Assembly: GCA_902614065.1 (NCBI GenBank)
Contig: CACMJT010000001.1
Coordinates: 32,501 to 96,500, forward strand
Reading direction: 5' to 3'
DNA: 64,000 nt
DNA from: an uncultured Bacteroidota bacterium
Lineage (GTDB): Bacteria > Bacteroidota > Bacteroidia > Flavobacteriales > Flavobacteriaceae
This document shows positions 1-10,040 of the stretch, piece after piece (position 1 is the stretch's first letter; every line of letters begins with the position of its first letter). Under the pieces are notes generated by a model that saw nothing but the letters and a program-made list of their open reading frames with translations, was not told where the DNA came from and did not search any database. The position numbers and the translations under genes are program-made.

Positions 1-1163
<1,163 letters not shown>

Positions 1164-1251
1164 TGTAACTTTACTTTTCTTTGAAATTGTATTTATTATT
1201 ATGCTCGTACAAATTGGTAAAAACCAATTCATACCTTGTAGTGTATCTATA

Positions 1252-1287
1252 ATCACAAACACAAATTGGATAACAGGTGTTTGTGAT
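1252..1287. repeat. Inverted repeat in the tRNA-Ala/23S spacer
   Basis: A perfect 11-bp inverted repeat (ATCACAAACAC at 1252-1262, GTGTTTGTGAT at 1277-1287) has a 14-nt loop. A second perfect 7-bp stem (AATTGGT/ACCAATT, 1212-1229, AAAA loop) lies closer to 23S. Both are in the transcribed spacer, so they should fold in the precursor RNA. A role in 23S leader folding or processing is inferred; the partner strand downstream of 23S is outside the window. Confidence 0.6.
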
Positions 1288-1296
1288 ATAAAAAAT

Positions 1297-1313
1297 TTTC
1301 AATATGTCAATGA
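1297..1313 (-). promoter_or_regulatory. boxA-like motif, spacer copy
   Basis: On the transcribed strand the spacer reads TCATTGACATATTGAAA between tRNA-Ala and 23S. A nearly identical element (one indel, one substitution) occurs in the 16S leader at 3248-3266. Paired leader and spacer elements at these places are where E. coli rrn operons carry the NusB/NusE-binding boxA antitermination sites, so an equivalent role is inferred. The bases do not match the E. coli boxA. Confidence 0.45.
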
Positions 1314-1333
1314 TCGTTTAAGTTAAAAACTTG

Positions 1334-1407
1334 TGGAGAATGTGGGAGTCGAACCCACGACCTCTTGAATGCAAATCAAGTGCTCTAGCCAGCTGAGCTA
1401 ATTCCCC
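1334..1407 (-). tRNA. tRNA-Ala (TGC anticodon)
   Basis: The minus strand folds as a 74-nt cloverleaf: acceptor GGGGAAT pairs with ATTCTCC, discriminator A, T-arm with GGTTCGA, and an anticodon stem CTTGA/TCAAG closing the loop TTTGCAT, which gives anticodon TGC. No CCA is encoded, so the 3' end must be added by nucleotidyltransferase. Its position between 16S and 23S, after tRNA-Ile, is the common bacterial arrangement. Confidence 0.97.
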
Positions 1408-1463
1408 ATTATGAAAAGAATTCAAAATGTAGAATTCTCAACTCTAAATTCCCAATATCGTTG

Positions 1464-1537
1464 TAGTCTCGGGCAGACTCGAACTGCCGACCTCTACATT
1501 ATCAGTGTAGCGCTCTAACCGGCTGAGCTACGAGACT
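1464..1537 (-). tRNA. tRNA-Ile (GAT anticodon)
   Basis: The minus strand folds as a 74-nt tRNA: acceptor AGTCTCG pairs with CGAGACT plus discriminator A, and the anticodon stem CTACA/TGTAG closes the loop CTGATAA, which gives anticodon GAT. The A1-U72 pair is also found in E. coli tRNA-Ile. CCA is not encoded. It is the first tRNA of the 16S-23S spacer. Confidence 0.97.
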
Positions 1538-1554
1538 CTAATCGATAGTAAATA

Positions 1555-1573
1555 ATGACAGCATTAGCAAAAC
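1555..1573 (-). ncRNA. 16S processing stem, 3' strand
   Basis: Plus-strand ATGACAGCATTAGCAAAAC lies just after the 16S 3' end on the transcribed strand. Its complement occurs upstream of 16S in two blocks, 3201-3211 (GTTTTGCTAAT) and 3239-3246 (GCTGTCAT). The two flanks can therefore form a 19-bp helix that loops out the entire 16S, as in RNase III processing stems of other bacteria. The base pairing is seen directly; cleavage is inferred. Confidence 0.75.
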
Positions 1574-1616
1574 GCATTGCTTAAAAAACCCCAAATTCAG
1601 TCGTCATACTTTCTCT

Positions 1617-3146
<1,530 letters not shown>

Positions 3147-3200
3147 AAAAAAATTTATAATATTTAACAACTTGAATTGATAAAAGACTTTTCAGGAATG

Positions 3201-3246
3201 GTTTTGCTAATTCGTATAATGATATAAATCATCGATACGCTGTCAT
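3201..3246 (-). ncRNA. 16S processing stem, 5' strand with inserted hairpin
   Basis: The leader carries the two complementary blocks (3201-3211 and 3239-3246) of the 19-bp stem whose other strand is at 1555-1573. The 27 nt between them (3212-3238) form their own hairpin: ATGAT/ATCAT with a TTAT loop, extended by GTAT/ATAC at the base. The processing stem is thus continuous on one side and interrupted by a side hairpin on the other. Confidence 0.7.
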
Positions 3247-3247
3247 A

Positions 3248-3266
3248 TTTCAATACTTTCAATGAA
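3248..3266 (-). promoter_or_regulatory. boxA-like motif, leader copy
   Basis: The transcribed strand reads TTCATTGAAAGTATTGAAA in the 16S leader, about 40 nt downstream of the predicted transcription start. It matches the spacer motif at 1297-1313 apart from one indel and one substitution. The double placement suggests an antitermination element; the function is inferred from position only. Confidence 0.45.
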
Positions 3267-3302
3267 CTTATTCATTCTTTCCTGTTTAACAGAAAAGCCG
3301 TG

Positions 3303-3332
3303 CAAATATACACTCCTTTCATGTTCTACCAA
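3303..3332 (-). promoter_or_regulatory. rRNA operon promoter, Bacteroidota type
   Basis: On the minus strand, TTG (3332-3330) is followed after exactly 19 bp by TATATTTG (3310-3303). This matches the Bacteroidota primary-sigma consensus, a -33 TTG and a -7 TAnnTTTG separated by about 19-21 bp. The expected start is near 3297, giving a leader of about 150 nt before 16S. The remaining bases of the 3147-3410 gap, apart from leader elements, show no gene. Confidence 0.75.
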
Positions 3333-3410
3333 ATATATTTGAAGAAAATAAGTTAATTTTTTATAACAAAATTATTAACATGCTGATTTACAGCATATTT
3401 ATCTAGGTCT

Positions 3411-3989
3411 TTAATACCCTTGTTTTCTAAGAATATCCTCAATAAAATAGTCCTCACGACTATTTTTTGGGTCAAATTTTTCTTTTAGTGAAATATCAAA
3501 AGCTCTTGCAACTAAATTGTATGAAAAAGCTCGGAATCCGTTTCTTAACTCTTTGAGCAGCTGATATGTGGTTTTACCAGTTTCTCGAAATACAAGTTTA
3601 ACTAAAATTTGCCCTTCGCTTCTCGTTAATTTTTTCAATTCTTCGGTAAACTCCTCTTGAATGTATTTTTCAACAATTCTTGTATATCTTTTTCGCTTGG
3701 ACCTCTTATTTAATTTACCCAATCGATCGTTAAGTTTTTTTAACCTTTCAGCGGCCAAAGATGCATATGGGTAAACCTTAAGAGTTTTTCGTCTAAGTAT
3801 TAAATATCTTATTCTCTCATCCGAATCTTTAAAATTAATTTCATTGTAAACTGTAACTTCGGAGAGTTCAAATTCTTTTTTTGTTATTGAATCCCCCTCA
3901 AACTTGTAATATATTTCTTCATTTTGACCATGCAAAGAAATCAAAGCTGAAACAAAAAAAATCAAAATTGTTGAAAAAAGTTTAAGCAT
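3411..3989 (-). CDS. DUF4294 domain-containing protein
   Basis: A 192-aa protein with a signal-peptide-like N-terminus (residues 1-21, cleavage likely before QNEE), so probably periplasmic. It matches the DUF4294 family of Bacteroidota: a VYPYA block at 72-76 and a long conserved block at 126-154 (GQILVKLVFRETG then an LLKELRNG segment). The middle (85-125) is strongly basic and helical. Its function is not known. Its start lies 3 bp after the stop of the esterase gene, so the two are probably co-transcribed. In flavobacteria DUF4294 genes often neighbour an M42 peptidase, as here on the opposite side of the esterase; that linkage is from memory of the family. Confidence 0.85.
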   Translation of the reverse strand: MLKLFSTILIFFVSALISLHGQNEEIYYKFEGDSITKKEFELSEVTVYNEINFKDSDERIRYLILRRKTLKVYPYASLAAERLKKLNDRLGKLNKRSKRKRYTRIVEKYIQEEFTEELKKLTRSEGQILVKLVFRETGKTTYQLLKELRNGFRAFSYNLVARAFDISLKEKFDPKNSREDYFIEDILRKQGY

Positions 3990-3992
3990 GAA

Positions 3993-5003
3993 TCAATGTA
4001 CATCCAATTCTTGTGTTTTAACAATAAACTCAAACACAAGATCAAATAAGGTTTTATCATTAACTGTGGCGTTCCAAGGACCATGTCCTTTTCCCTTCAG
4101 TGGAAAAAATTCGTAATAGGCACCAGTCTGTTGATATATTTTTTTTACATCTAATGCATTTTTAAAATCAACTAACTTATCGTTGGTTCCATGTGCAATA
4201 AATACAGGAGGGTTATTTTTGTTGTATAATTTCTTACCACTAAACTTGGCAATAGCTTCAGCACATCCTTTGCTTCCCCAGAGAAAAATAATTGATTGAA
4301 CTTGAAATTTCTGATCAGTATTTGTTGACAATAATGTTTTGTCTTGTTCAATGTTCAACTCTTTTAAATAATCCTCATTTTCAGTTATACCAGCGCCAAA
4401 AGATGCACACCCACCTGCAGATCCACCCCCAACTGTTATTTGATTTGAATTTACACCAAAATTATTTTTGTTTACAACAACCCAACGTACAGCAGCTTTT
4501 ATATCTCTTAGAGCAGGGTATATGGCCTTAGCTCTGTTGTTTTTATTAATATTAACAATCTCCTTATCAACCATTTGTTTCCACTTGTCAGGAACACTGC
4601 CATAATCCTTTAATAGTCGATAGTTAAGATTAAACACTGCCCACCCCCTGGATGCAAAATATTTTGAAAATTCCACATATTGTCTCATGCTAGTTTTATC
4701 TCCACCACGAAATCCACCTCCATGAATTAACATTAAAATAGGTTTATTTTTTTCTGTGTTTTTCGGTAAATATGCATCTAAGTATAAGGGGATTTCAACT
4801 GGGTTTTCATTATTGTAAGAATCATGAGAAAGACCATAACCATAAATCAAATTTTCTTCAACTAAAACATCAAATTCCGGTTCTTTATATACATGTGTTT
4901 GGTAATCATCGTATTTTGTAAATGGATTGAAAAGGTCTACTGTCGAACCTGCATTGCAGAAAAGAAAAAGAATTATTGTGAAGTTCAGCAGGTAATTAAT
5001 CAC
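3993..5003 (-). CDS. Secreted alpha/beta hydrolase (carboxylesterase/BD-FAE-like)
   Basis: A 336-aa alpha/beta hydrolase with a hydrophobic N-terminal export signal (about residues 1-20). The oxyanion-hole motif HGGG is at 94-97, the nucleophile elbow GGGSAGG puts Ser at 195, and the likely acid and base are Asp275 (HGTND) and His307 (GKGHG). This fits esterase/lipase families that include acyl-sugar and carbohydrate esterases; the substrate cannot be told. A Cys at 16 might suggest a lipoprotein but the lipobox is poor. The start codon is GTG. A TAnnTTTG box lies only 5 bp upstream of it, so a downstream start is possible. It is divergent from the M42 peptidase and followed by DUF4294. Confidence 0.82.
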   Translation of the reverse strand: MINYLLNFTIILFLFCNAGSTVDLFNPFTKYDDYQTHVYKEPEFDVLVEENLIYGYGLSHDSYNNENPVEIPLYLDAYLPKNTEKNKPILMLIHGGGFRGGDKTSMRQYVEFSKYFASRGWAVFNLNYRLLKDYGSVPDKWKQMVDKEIVNINKNNRAKAIYPALRDIKAAVRWVVVNKNNFGVNSNQITVGGGSAGGCASFGAGITENEDYLKELNIEQDKTLLSTNTDQKFQVQSIIFLWGSKGCAEAIAKFSGKKLYNKNNPPVFIAHGTNDKLVDFKNALDVKKIYQQTGAYYEFFPLKGKGHGPWNATVNDKTLFDLVFEFIVKTQELDVH

Positions 5004-5008
5004 TTTAT

Positions 5009-5016
5009 CAAAGTTA
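5009..5016 (-). promoter_or_regulatory. Candidate -7 box (TAACTTTG)
   Basis: TAACTTTG on the minus strand fits the Bacteroidota -7 consensus and lies 5 bp before the esterase GTG. No TTG sits at the expected -33 distance, so support is weak. Confidence 0.25.
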
Positions 5017-5109
5017 ATTTATTTGCATGAAAGATTTTAAGTAATTCTTTTAATATTAAATACATTTATAACTCATAATTGATTAATTTTAGACATTAAA
5101 TAAAACTGT

Positions 5110-6198
5110 ATGGGCAAGAGTATTTTAAATGAAAAATCAATAAAGTTTTTAGAAACATATCTTAATAACCCTTCACCCACTGGATATGAGTGGGAAGGTC
5201 AAAAAATATGGATGGACTATCTTAAACCATACGTTGATGAGTTTATCACTGACACATACGGAACAGCCGTCGGTGTTGTTAATCCAAAATCAAATTTTAA
5301 GGTTGTAATTGAGGGCCATTCTGATGAAATATCTTGGTATGTAAATTACATCACAGAAAAGGGCCTAATATATGTTATTCGCAATGGCGGAAGTGATCAT
5401 CAAATTGCACCTTCAAAATGGGTCAATATTCAGACTAAAAAAGGAATTGTTAAAGGTATTTTTGGCTGGCCTGCGATTCATACCAGAACAGCAGGAAAAG
5501 AAGAGCCTCCAAAATTAGAAAATATCTGTATTGATGTAGGTGCTAAAGACAAAAAAGAAGTTGAAAAAATGGGAATTCATGTAGGATGTGTAATTACATA
5601 TCCTGACTCATTCCAAATTCTCAATAAAAATAGATTTGTTTGTAGAGCCATTGACAACAGAATTGGTGGTTTTATGATTGCTGAAGTTGCTAGACTTTTA
5701 AAAGAAAATAAAAAAACACTTCCTTTTTGTTTGTATGTTACAAACTCCGTCCAAGAAGAAATTGGATTAAGAGGTGCACAAATGATAACTGAAACTTTGA
5801 AACCAAATGTTGCCATTGTGACCGATGTTTGTCATGACACTTCAACCCCTATGATTGATGTAAAAAAGCAGGGTGACAATGTCATTGATAAAGGACCTGT
5901 TATCTCTTATGCTCCAGCAATACAAAACAATCTTAGAGAAAGAATAATTGAAACTGCGGAAAAGAAAAAAATCCCTTTTCAAAGACATGCTTCATCTAGG
6001 TACACTGGAACTGATACTGATGCTTTTGCCTACAGCAACGGAGGTGTTGCCTCTGCCTTGATTTCTTTACCATTAAGATACATGCATACTACTGTGGAAT
6101 TAGTTAGCAGAGACGATGTTGAAAACGTTATAAAATTAATTTACGAAACGTTGTTGACGATTGCGCCGGATGATGATTTTAGCTACTTTAAATCTTAA
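5110..6198 (+). CDS. M42 family metallo-aminopeptidase
   Basis: A 362-aa cytosolic dinuclear-metal peptidase of the M42 (FrvX/glutamyl aminopeptidase) family, which removes N-terminal residues from peptides. Ligands and catalytic residues are in the expected order and spacing: His70 (EGHSDE), Asp182 (AIDNR), Glu216/Glu217 (QEEIG), Asp239 (VTDV) and His326 (MHTTVE). Length and the absence of a signal peptide are typical. The gene is alone on the plus strand and its stop abuts the stop of a small minus-strand ORF (6199). No Shine-Dalgarno is seen, as for other genes here. Substrate preference cannot be read from the sequence. Confidence 0.93.
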   Translation: MGKSILNEKSIKFLETYLNNPSPTGYEWEGQKIWMDYLKPYVDEFITDTYGTAVGVVNPKSNFKVVIEGHSDEISWYVNYITEKGLIYVIRNGGSDHQIAPSKWVNIQTKKGIVKGIFGWPAIHTRTAGKEEPPKLENICIDVGAKDKKEVEKMGIHVGCVITYPDSFQILNKNRFVCRAIDNRIGGFMIAEVARLLKENKKTLPFCLYVTNSVQEEIGLRGAQMITETLKPNVAIVTDVCHDTSTPMIDVKKQGDNVIDKGPVISYAPAIQNNLRERIIETAEKKKIPFQRHASSRYTGTDTDAFAYSNGGVASALISLPLRYMHTTVELVSRDDVENVIKLIYETLLTIAPDDDFSYFKS

Positions 6199-6348
6199 TT
6201 ATTTCGTATGAAGTTCCTTCATTATATGAAATAAATTTTGACTTGCTTTATTGTCGCCAAATGTATCATGCAAATCTGAGTATAGTTTAAACAATTTTAT
6301 ATAAGCTTTATTTTCAGATAAGTTAGGTTTTTTGGAAAATTTAGACAT
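6199..6348 (-). CDS. Small hypothetical protein (49 aa) downstream of acs
   Basis: An intact ATG-to-TAA frame that exactly fills the gap between acs (stop at 6360, 11 bp away, same strand) and the M42 gene (its last base is 6198). The product is lysine-rich and looks helical, with a central LFKLYSDLHDTFGDNKASQN segment and no membrane segment or cysteines. I do not recognise a family. Support comes from the fit to the gap, the codon usage resembling neighbours and the co-directional position behind acs. It could still be chance. Confidence 0.5.
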   Translation of the reverse strand: MSKFSKKPNLSENKAYIKLFKLYSDLHDTFGDNKASQNLFHIMKELHTK

Positions 6349-6359
6349 ATTCTAATAAA

Positions 6360-8261
6360 TTAATTTTTTTCATTAACTATTTGCTTAACAATTTCTGGGT
6401 TGAGTAGTGTTGATATGTCCCCAAAGTTATCGGTTTCGCCTGCAGCAATTTTTCTTAAAATTCTTCTCATAATTTTACCACTTCTTGTTTTTGGTAAACC
6501 ATCAACAATTTGAATTTTTTCGGGTTTTGCAATTGGGCCAATTGTTTTGGAAATAAGTTGATTTATTTCTGCTCTGATTCCATCAATATTTTTATCATTT
6601 TTTAAAATTACAAATGCGTAAAGAGCGTTTCCCTTGATTTCGTGTGGATATCCAACTAAAGCACTCTCAACCACATTTTCATGTAGATTTATTGCATCCT
6701 CAATTGGTGCTGTACCTAAATTGTGTCCAGAAACAATTACGACATCATCTACCCTGCCTGTAATTCTGTAATTTCCTTGATCATCTCTAAATGCACCATC
6801 GCCTGGAAAATAATATCCAGGATAATTTGAAAAGTAAACTTCATTGTATCTCTCATGATCTCCATATATAGTACGGGCTATTGATGGCCATGGAAACTTA
6901 ATCGCAAGTATACCATTTTTATTATTTTCATGAAACTCTTTTCCTTCATCGTCAAGGAGAACGGGTTGTATACCAATCAAGGGTTTGGTGGCAAAAGTTG
7001 GTTTTCCTTTTGTAACATTAGCAAGTGATGATATCATGATTCCACCCGTCTCAGTTTGCCACCATGTATCGACTATTGGACATTTATTCTTTCCTACATT
7101 TTCATTGTACCATTTCCAGGCCTCTTCATTTATTGGCTCTCCAACGGTGCCAAGCACTTTCAATGATGATAAATCATAATTTCTAACAAAATCAAGAGAA
7201 TGTTTTGCTAATGCTCTTATTGCAGTAGGCGCTGTGTAAAACTGATTAACTTTATGTTTTTCGCAAATTTCCCAAAATCTTCCAAAGTCAGGATAAGATG
7301 GTACTCCCTCAAACATTATTGTTGTTGCACCATTCAACAAGGGCCCGTAAACAATATAACTATGTCCGGTAATCCATCCTATATCAGCTGTACACCAATA
7401 TATATCATTATGTTGGTACTGAAATACGCTTTTGAAAGAATATGATGAGTAAACCATATAACCTCCGCATGAATGTACCATTCCTTTTGGTTTTCCGGTG
7501 GATCCGGATGTATAAAGAATAAATAATGGGTCCTCCGAATCCATTTCTATTGAGTCAAATTTATCAGATTCTCCATTTAACTCCTCATGCCACCATTTAT
7601 CAATTTTATTCAGCTTAATTCTACTGTTGATTCTCTTTAAAACAATACAAGTTTCAACCGAAGGACATTTTGTTAGAGCTTCATCAGCAATAGATTTTAA
7701 ATCAATTGTTTTGTTTCCTCTGAAACTTCCGTCGGCAGTAAGCAACATTTTACAATTTGCATCGTTAATTCTAGCGGCCAATGCTGTTGCGGAAAAACCT
7801 GCAAACACTACAGAATGAACAGCACCTAACCTTGCACATGCTAAGACTGCAATTGCAAGCTCAGGAACCATTGGCATGTAAAGACACACCCTATCTCCTT
7901 TAACAATATTATTTTTTTTTAAAACATTTGAAAACTTACAAACTTTTGAGTGCAATTCTTTGTATGAAATTCGTTGACACTCTTCATTTGGATCATTAGG
8001 TTCAAAAATTATTGCTGTTTTTTCTGCTTTCTTTGTAAGATGTCTGTCAAGACAATTTTCTGTGATATTTAATTTTCCATCCAAAAACCATTTAAAATCA
8101 GGTTTTTTAAAATCAAACTCAAATGTTTTATTCCATTTTTTTTTCCAAGCAAATGTTGAAGCAATATCAGACCAAAAACTATTTGGGTCTTCTATACTTT
8201 TTTGATATAGCTTATTGTACTCTGTTTCAGTTTTTGGTATGTAGTTATCAATTAATTTCAA
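6360..8261 (-). CDS. acs: Acetyl-CoA synthetase
   Basis: A 633-aa AMP-forming acetate-CoA ligase that activates acetate to acetyl-CoA through acetyl-AMP. The N-terminal ACAS domain is followed by the AMP-binding motif TSGSTGKPKG (251-260). The WWQTETGG acetate-pocket motif and the C-terminal GKIMRR motif are present, with Lys596 at the place of the regulatory acetylation site of Salmonella Acs. Length is normal (about 630-650). The start overlaps the pyrD stop by 4 bp (8258-8261), so translation is probably coupled. Confidence 0.97.
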   Translation of the reverse strand: MKLIDNYIPKTETEYNKLYQKSIEDPNSFWSDIASTFAWKKKWNKTFEFDFKKPDFKWFLDGKLNITENCLDRHLTKKAEKTAIIFEPNDPNEECQRISYKELHSKVCKFSNVLKKNNIVKGDRVCLYMPMVPELAIAVLACARLGAVHSVVFAGFSATALAARINDANCKMLLTADGSFRGNKTIDLKSIADEALTKCPSVETCIVLKRINSRIKLNKIDKWWHEELNGESDKFDSIEMDSEDPLFILYTSGSTGKPKGMVHSCGGYMVYSSYSFKSVFQYQHNDIYWCTADIGWITGHSYIVYGPLLNGATTIMFEGVPSYPDFGRFWEICEKHKVNQFYTAPTAIRALAKHSLDFVRNYDLSSLKVLGTVGEPINEEAWKWYNENVGKNKCPIVDTWWQTETGGIMISSLANVTKGKPTFATKPLIGIQPVLLDDEGKEFHENNKNGILAIKFPWPSIARTIYGDHERYNEVYFSNYPGYYFPGDGAFRDDQGNYRITGRVDDVVIVSGHNLGTAPIEDAINLHENVVESALVGYPHEIKGNALYAFVILKNDKNIDGIRAEINQLISKTIGPIAKPEKIQIVDGLPKTRSGKIMRRILRKIAAGETDNFGDISTLLNPEIVKQIVNEKN

Positions 8262-9289
8262 TTCTTAAAATATTCTTTTAAAAGCCTTTTATTGATATCA
8301 TAAACCAATGTTGGGCCATAATAAATCCACCCTGTATAGATTTGAACAAGTGATGCCCCCGCATTTATCTTTTCAACTACATCATCAGGATTCATTATGC
8401 CTCCAACAGCAACGATAGGAAGTTTATCTCCTGCCTGGTTTTTGATCAATTTAACCATCTCTGTACTTCTTTTAGAAAGCGGCTTTCCACTTAAACCTCC
8501 AGTTTCATTTTTTAATTTGTCTGATTTTAAATTCTCTCTAGCAATTGTCGTATTTGAACATATTATACCGTCAATATTTAATTCCATTAGTAGACTGACA
8601 ACATCTGCAAGCTGTCTATTAGATAAATCTGGGGAAACTTTAACGAGAATCGGCTTCCTCTCACCTATCTTATTTTCTCTAATCAAAGTATTTAAAATCT
8701 TTTTTAGAAAAGAAACTGACTGCAGGTTTCTCAGCTCTGGAGTATTGGGTGAACTAACATTTACAGCAAAATAATCAACGTATGATCTTAACTTTTTAAA
8801 ACATTCAAGATAATCCTCATGTGCTTTAGAATTAGGTGTTGACTTATTTTTTCCAATATTTGCTCCAATGGGTAAGCTCGTGTTGTAAAATTTAAATTTT
8901 TTATTTCTTAATCTTTTGACCACTGCATCAACTCCGTCATTATTAAATCCCAATCTATTTATCAATGCATCATCTTTTGTTAAACGAAATATTCTCTTTT
9001 TCGGGTTTCCTGCCTGAGGTCTAGGGGTAACGGTTCCAATCTCAGTAAATCCAAAACCACCGAGCCTTCTTATAGATGTAACTATTTCTGCGTTTTTATC
9101 AAATCCTGCCGCTAAACCCACAGGATTTGGAAAATTGATGCCAAAAACCTTTTTTTCTAACAAAGGTGATGTGAAACGCATATCTGGTGAACCGGCACCA
9201 CCAAGTAACTTAGTCCATTTTATCAAAAAGTTATGTACTAGTTCCGGGTCAAAAAGAAAAAAAAGTGGCCGAATAAAATATTTCCACAT
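8258..9289 (-). CDS. pyrD: Dihydroorotate dehydrogenase (quinone), class 2
   Basis: A 343-aa FMN enzyme of pyrimidine synthesis that oxidises dihydroorotate to orotate and reduces membrane quinone. It has the class 2 N-terminal membrane-associating extension (WKYFIRPLFFLFDPE), the FMN/phosphate motifs AAGFDKNAE (60-68) and a conserved VGGI loop, and NVSSPNTPELR (177-187) holding the catalytic serine that marks class 2 rather than class 1. It lies downstream of yajC (11 bp) and overlaps acs by 4 bp. Confidence 0.97.
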   Translation of the reverse strand: MWKYFIRPLFFLFDPELVHNFLIKWTKLLGGAGSPDMRFTSPLLEKKVFGINFPNPVGLAAGFDKNAEIVTSIRRLGGFGFTEIGTVTPRPQAGNPKKRIFRLTKDDALINRLGFNNDGVDAVVKRLRNKKFKFYNTSLPIGANIGKNKSTPNSKAHEDYLECFKKLRSYVDYFAVNVSSPNTPELRNLQSVSFLKKILNTLIRENKIGERKPILVKVSPDLSNRQLADVVSLLMELNIDGIICSNTTIARENLKSDKLKNETGGLSGKPLSKRSTEMVKLIKNQAGDKLPIVAVGGIMNPDDVVEKINAGASLVQIYTGWIYYGPTLVYDINKRLLKEYFKN

Positions 9290-9300
9290 TCTTATAAGTC

Positions 9301-9582
9301 TTATTTCTTTTTGTTTAATTCTGAGGATAACTCAAAAGATAACGCTGTCTTATCAAATTTGATTTTACCAGCCATAGTTAAAATAACACATGTATTTTTA
9401 GTATCGTTTACTTCAATAATTTTACCGTGCATTCCACTTTTTGTAACTACAAGATCTCCATTTTTCAGAGAGGATAAAAATTTCTTTTCTTTTTTTGCCT
9501 TTCTGCTCTGTGGGAGTATAAATAAAAAATACAGAGCAAATATCATTAGGATGATTGGTGTCCACTGACTAATTCCTTCCAT
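9301..9582 (-). CDS. yajC: Preprotein translocase subunit YajC
   Basis: A 93-aa inner-membrane protein with one N-terminal membrane helix (about 9-26) followed by the family signature ILPQSRKAKKEKKFL and a basic cytosolic domain (GDLVVTKSGMHGKI). It associates with SecDF/SecYEG. Length is typical. It lies between the DUF1573 lipoprotein (5 bp) and pyrD (11 bp), matching the nusB-DUF1573-yajC order common in flavobacteria. Confidence 0.95.
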   Translation of the reverse strand: MEGISQWTPIILMIFALYFLFILPQSRKAKKEKKFLSSLKNGDLVVTKSGMHGKIIEVNDTKNTCVILTMAGKIKFDKTALSFELSSELNKKK

Positions 9583-9587
9583 TTATA

Positions 9588-10040
9588 TTATTTATTTATT
9601 ACGAACCCACTCATACGAATAATTTTTTTTGAATTTTTCGTATTTGTTGTTAAAGTTATTGACTTTACTTGTTTTCCTGTTTGGCCTGATGAATCAAATC
9701 TAGCTTTGATAACACCTGACTCACCTGGTTTTATCTCCTTGTCTTTTGGATATTCAGGAACTGTACATCCACATGATGCAGATGCATCGTAAATTATCAG
9801 ATTACTTTCACCTGTATTTTTAAAAGTGTAATCAACTTCTACAATTTCACCATCAGTAACTTCTCCGAAATCATAAGTATCAAAATCAAATTTTAAAATT
9901 GGTAAAACGGACTCTTGCTCCAATCTTTTTTCAGTTTCTAAAAGATTTTGCTGATTTATTTTCTTCGTAGGATTATTATCACATGATATATACATGAAAC
10001 AAATAATTCCTGCGATTAACATATAATAGTTTTTTTTCAT
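9588..10040 (-). CDS. DUF1573 domain-containing lipoprotein
   Basis: A 150-aa exported protein whose N-terminus ends in the lipobox-like FMYISC (Cys20), suggesting lipid attachment. The rest is one immunoglobulin-like DUF1573 domain with the family hallmarks DFGEVTDGE, YTFKNTGESNLII, ASCGCTVPEYP, PGESGVIKARFDSSG. The molecular role of DUF1573 is not established. It overlaps the nusB stop by 4 bp and precedes yajC by 5 bp. Confidence 0.9.
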   Translation of the reverse strand: MKKNYYMLIAGIICFMYISCDNNPTKKINQQNLLETEKRLEQESVLPILKFDFDTYDFGEVTDGEIVEVDYTFKNTGESNLIIYDASASCGCTVPEYPKDKEIKPGESGVIKARFDSSGQTGKQVKSITLTTNTKNSKKIIRMSGFVINK

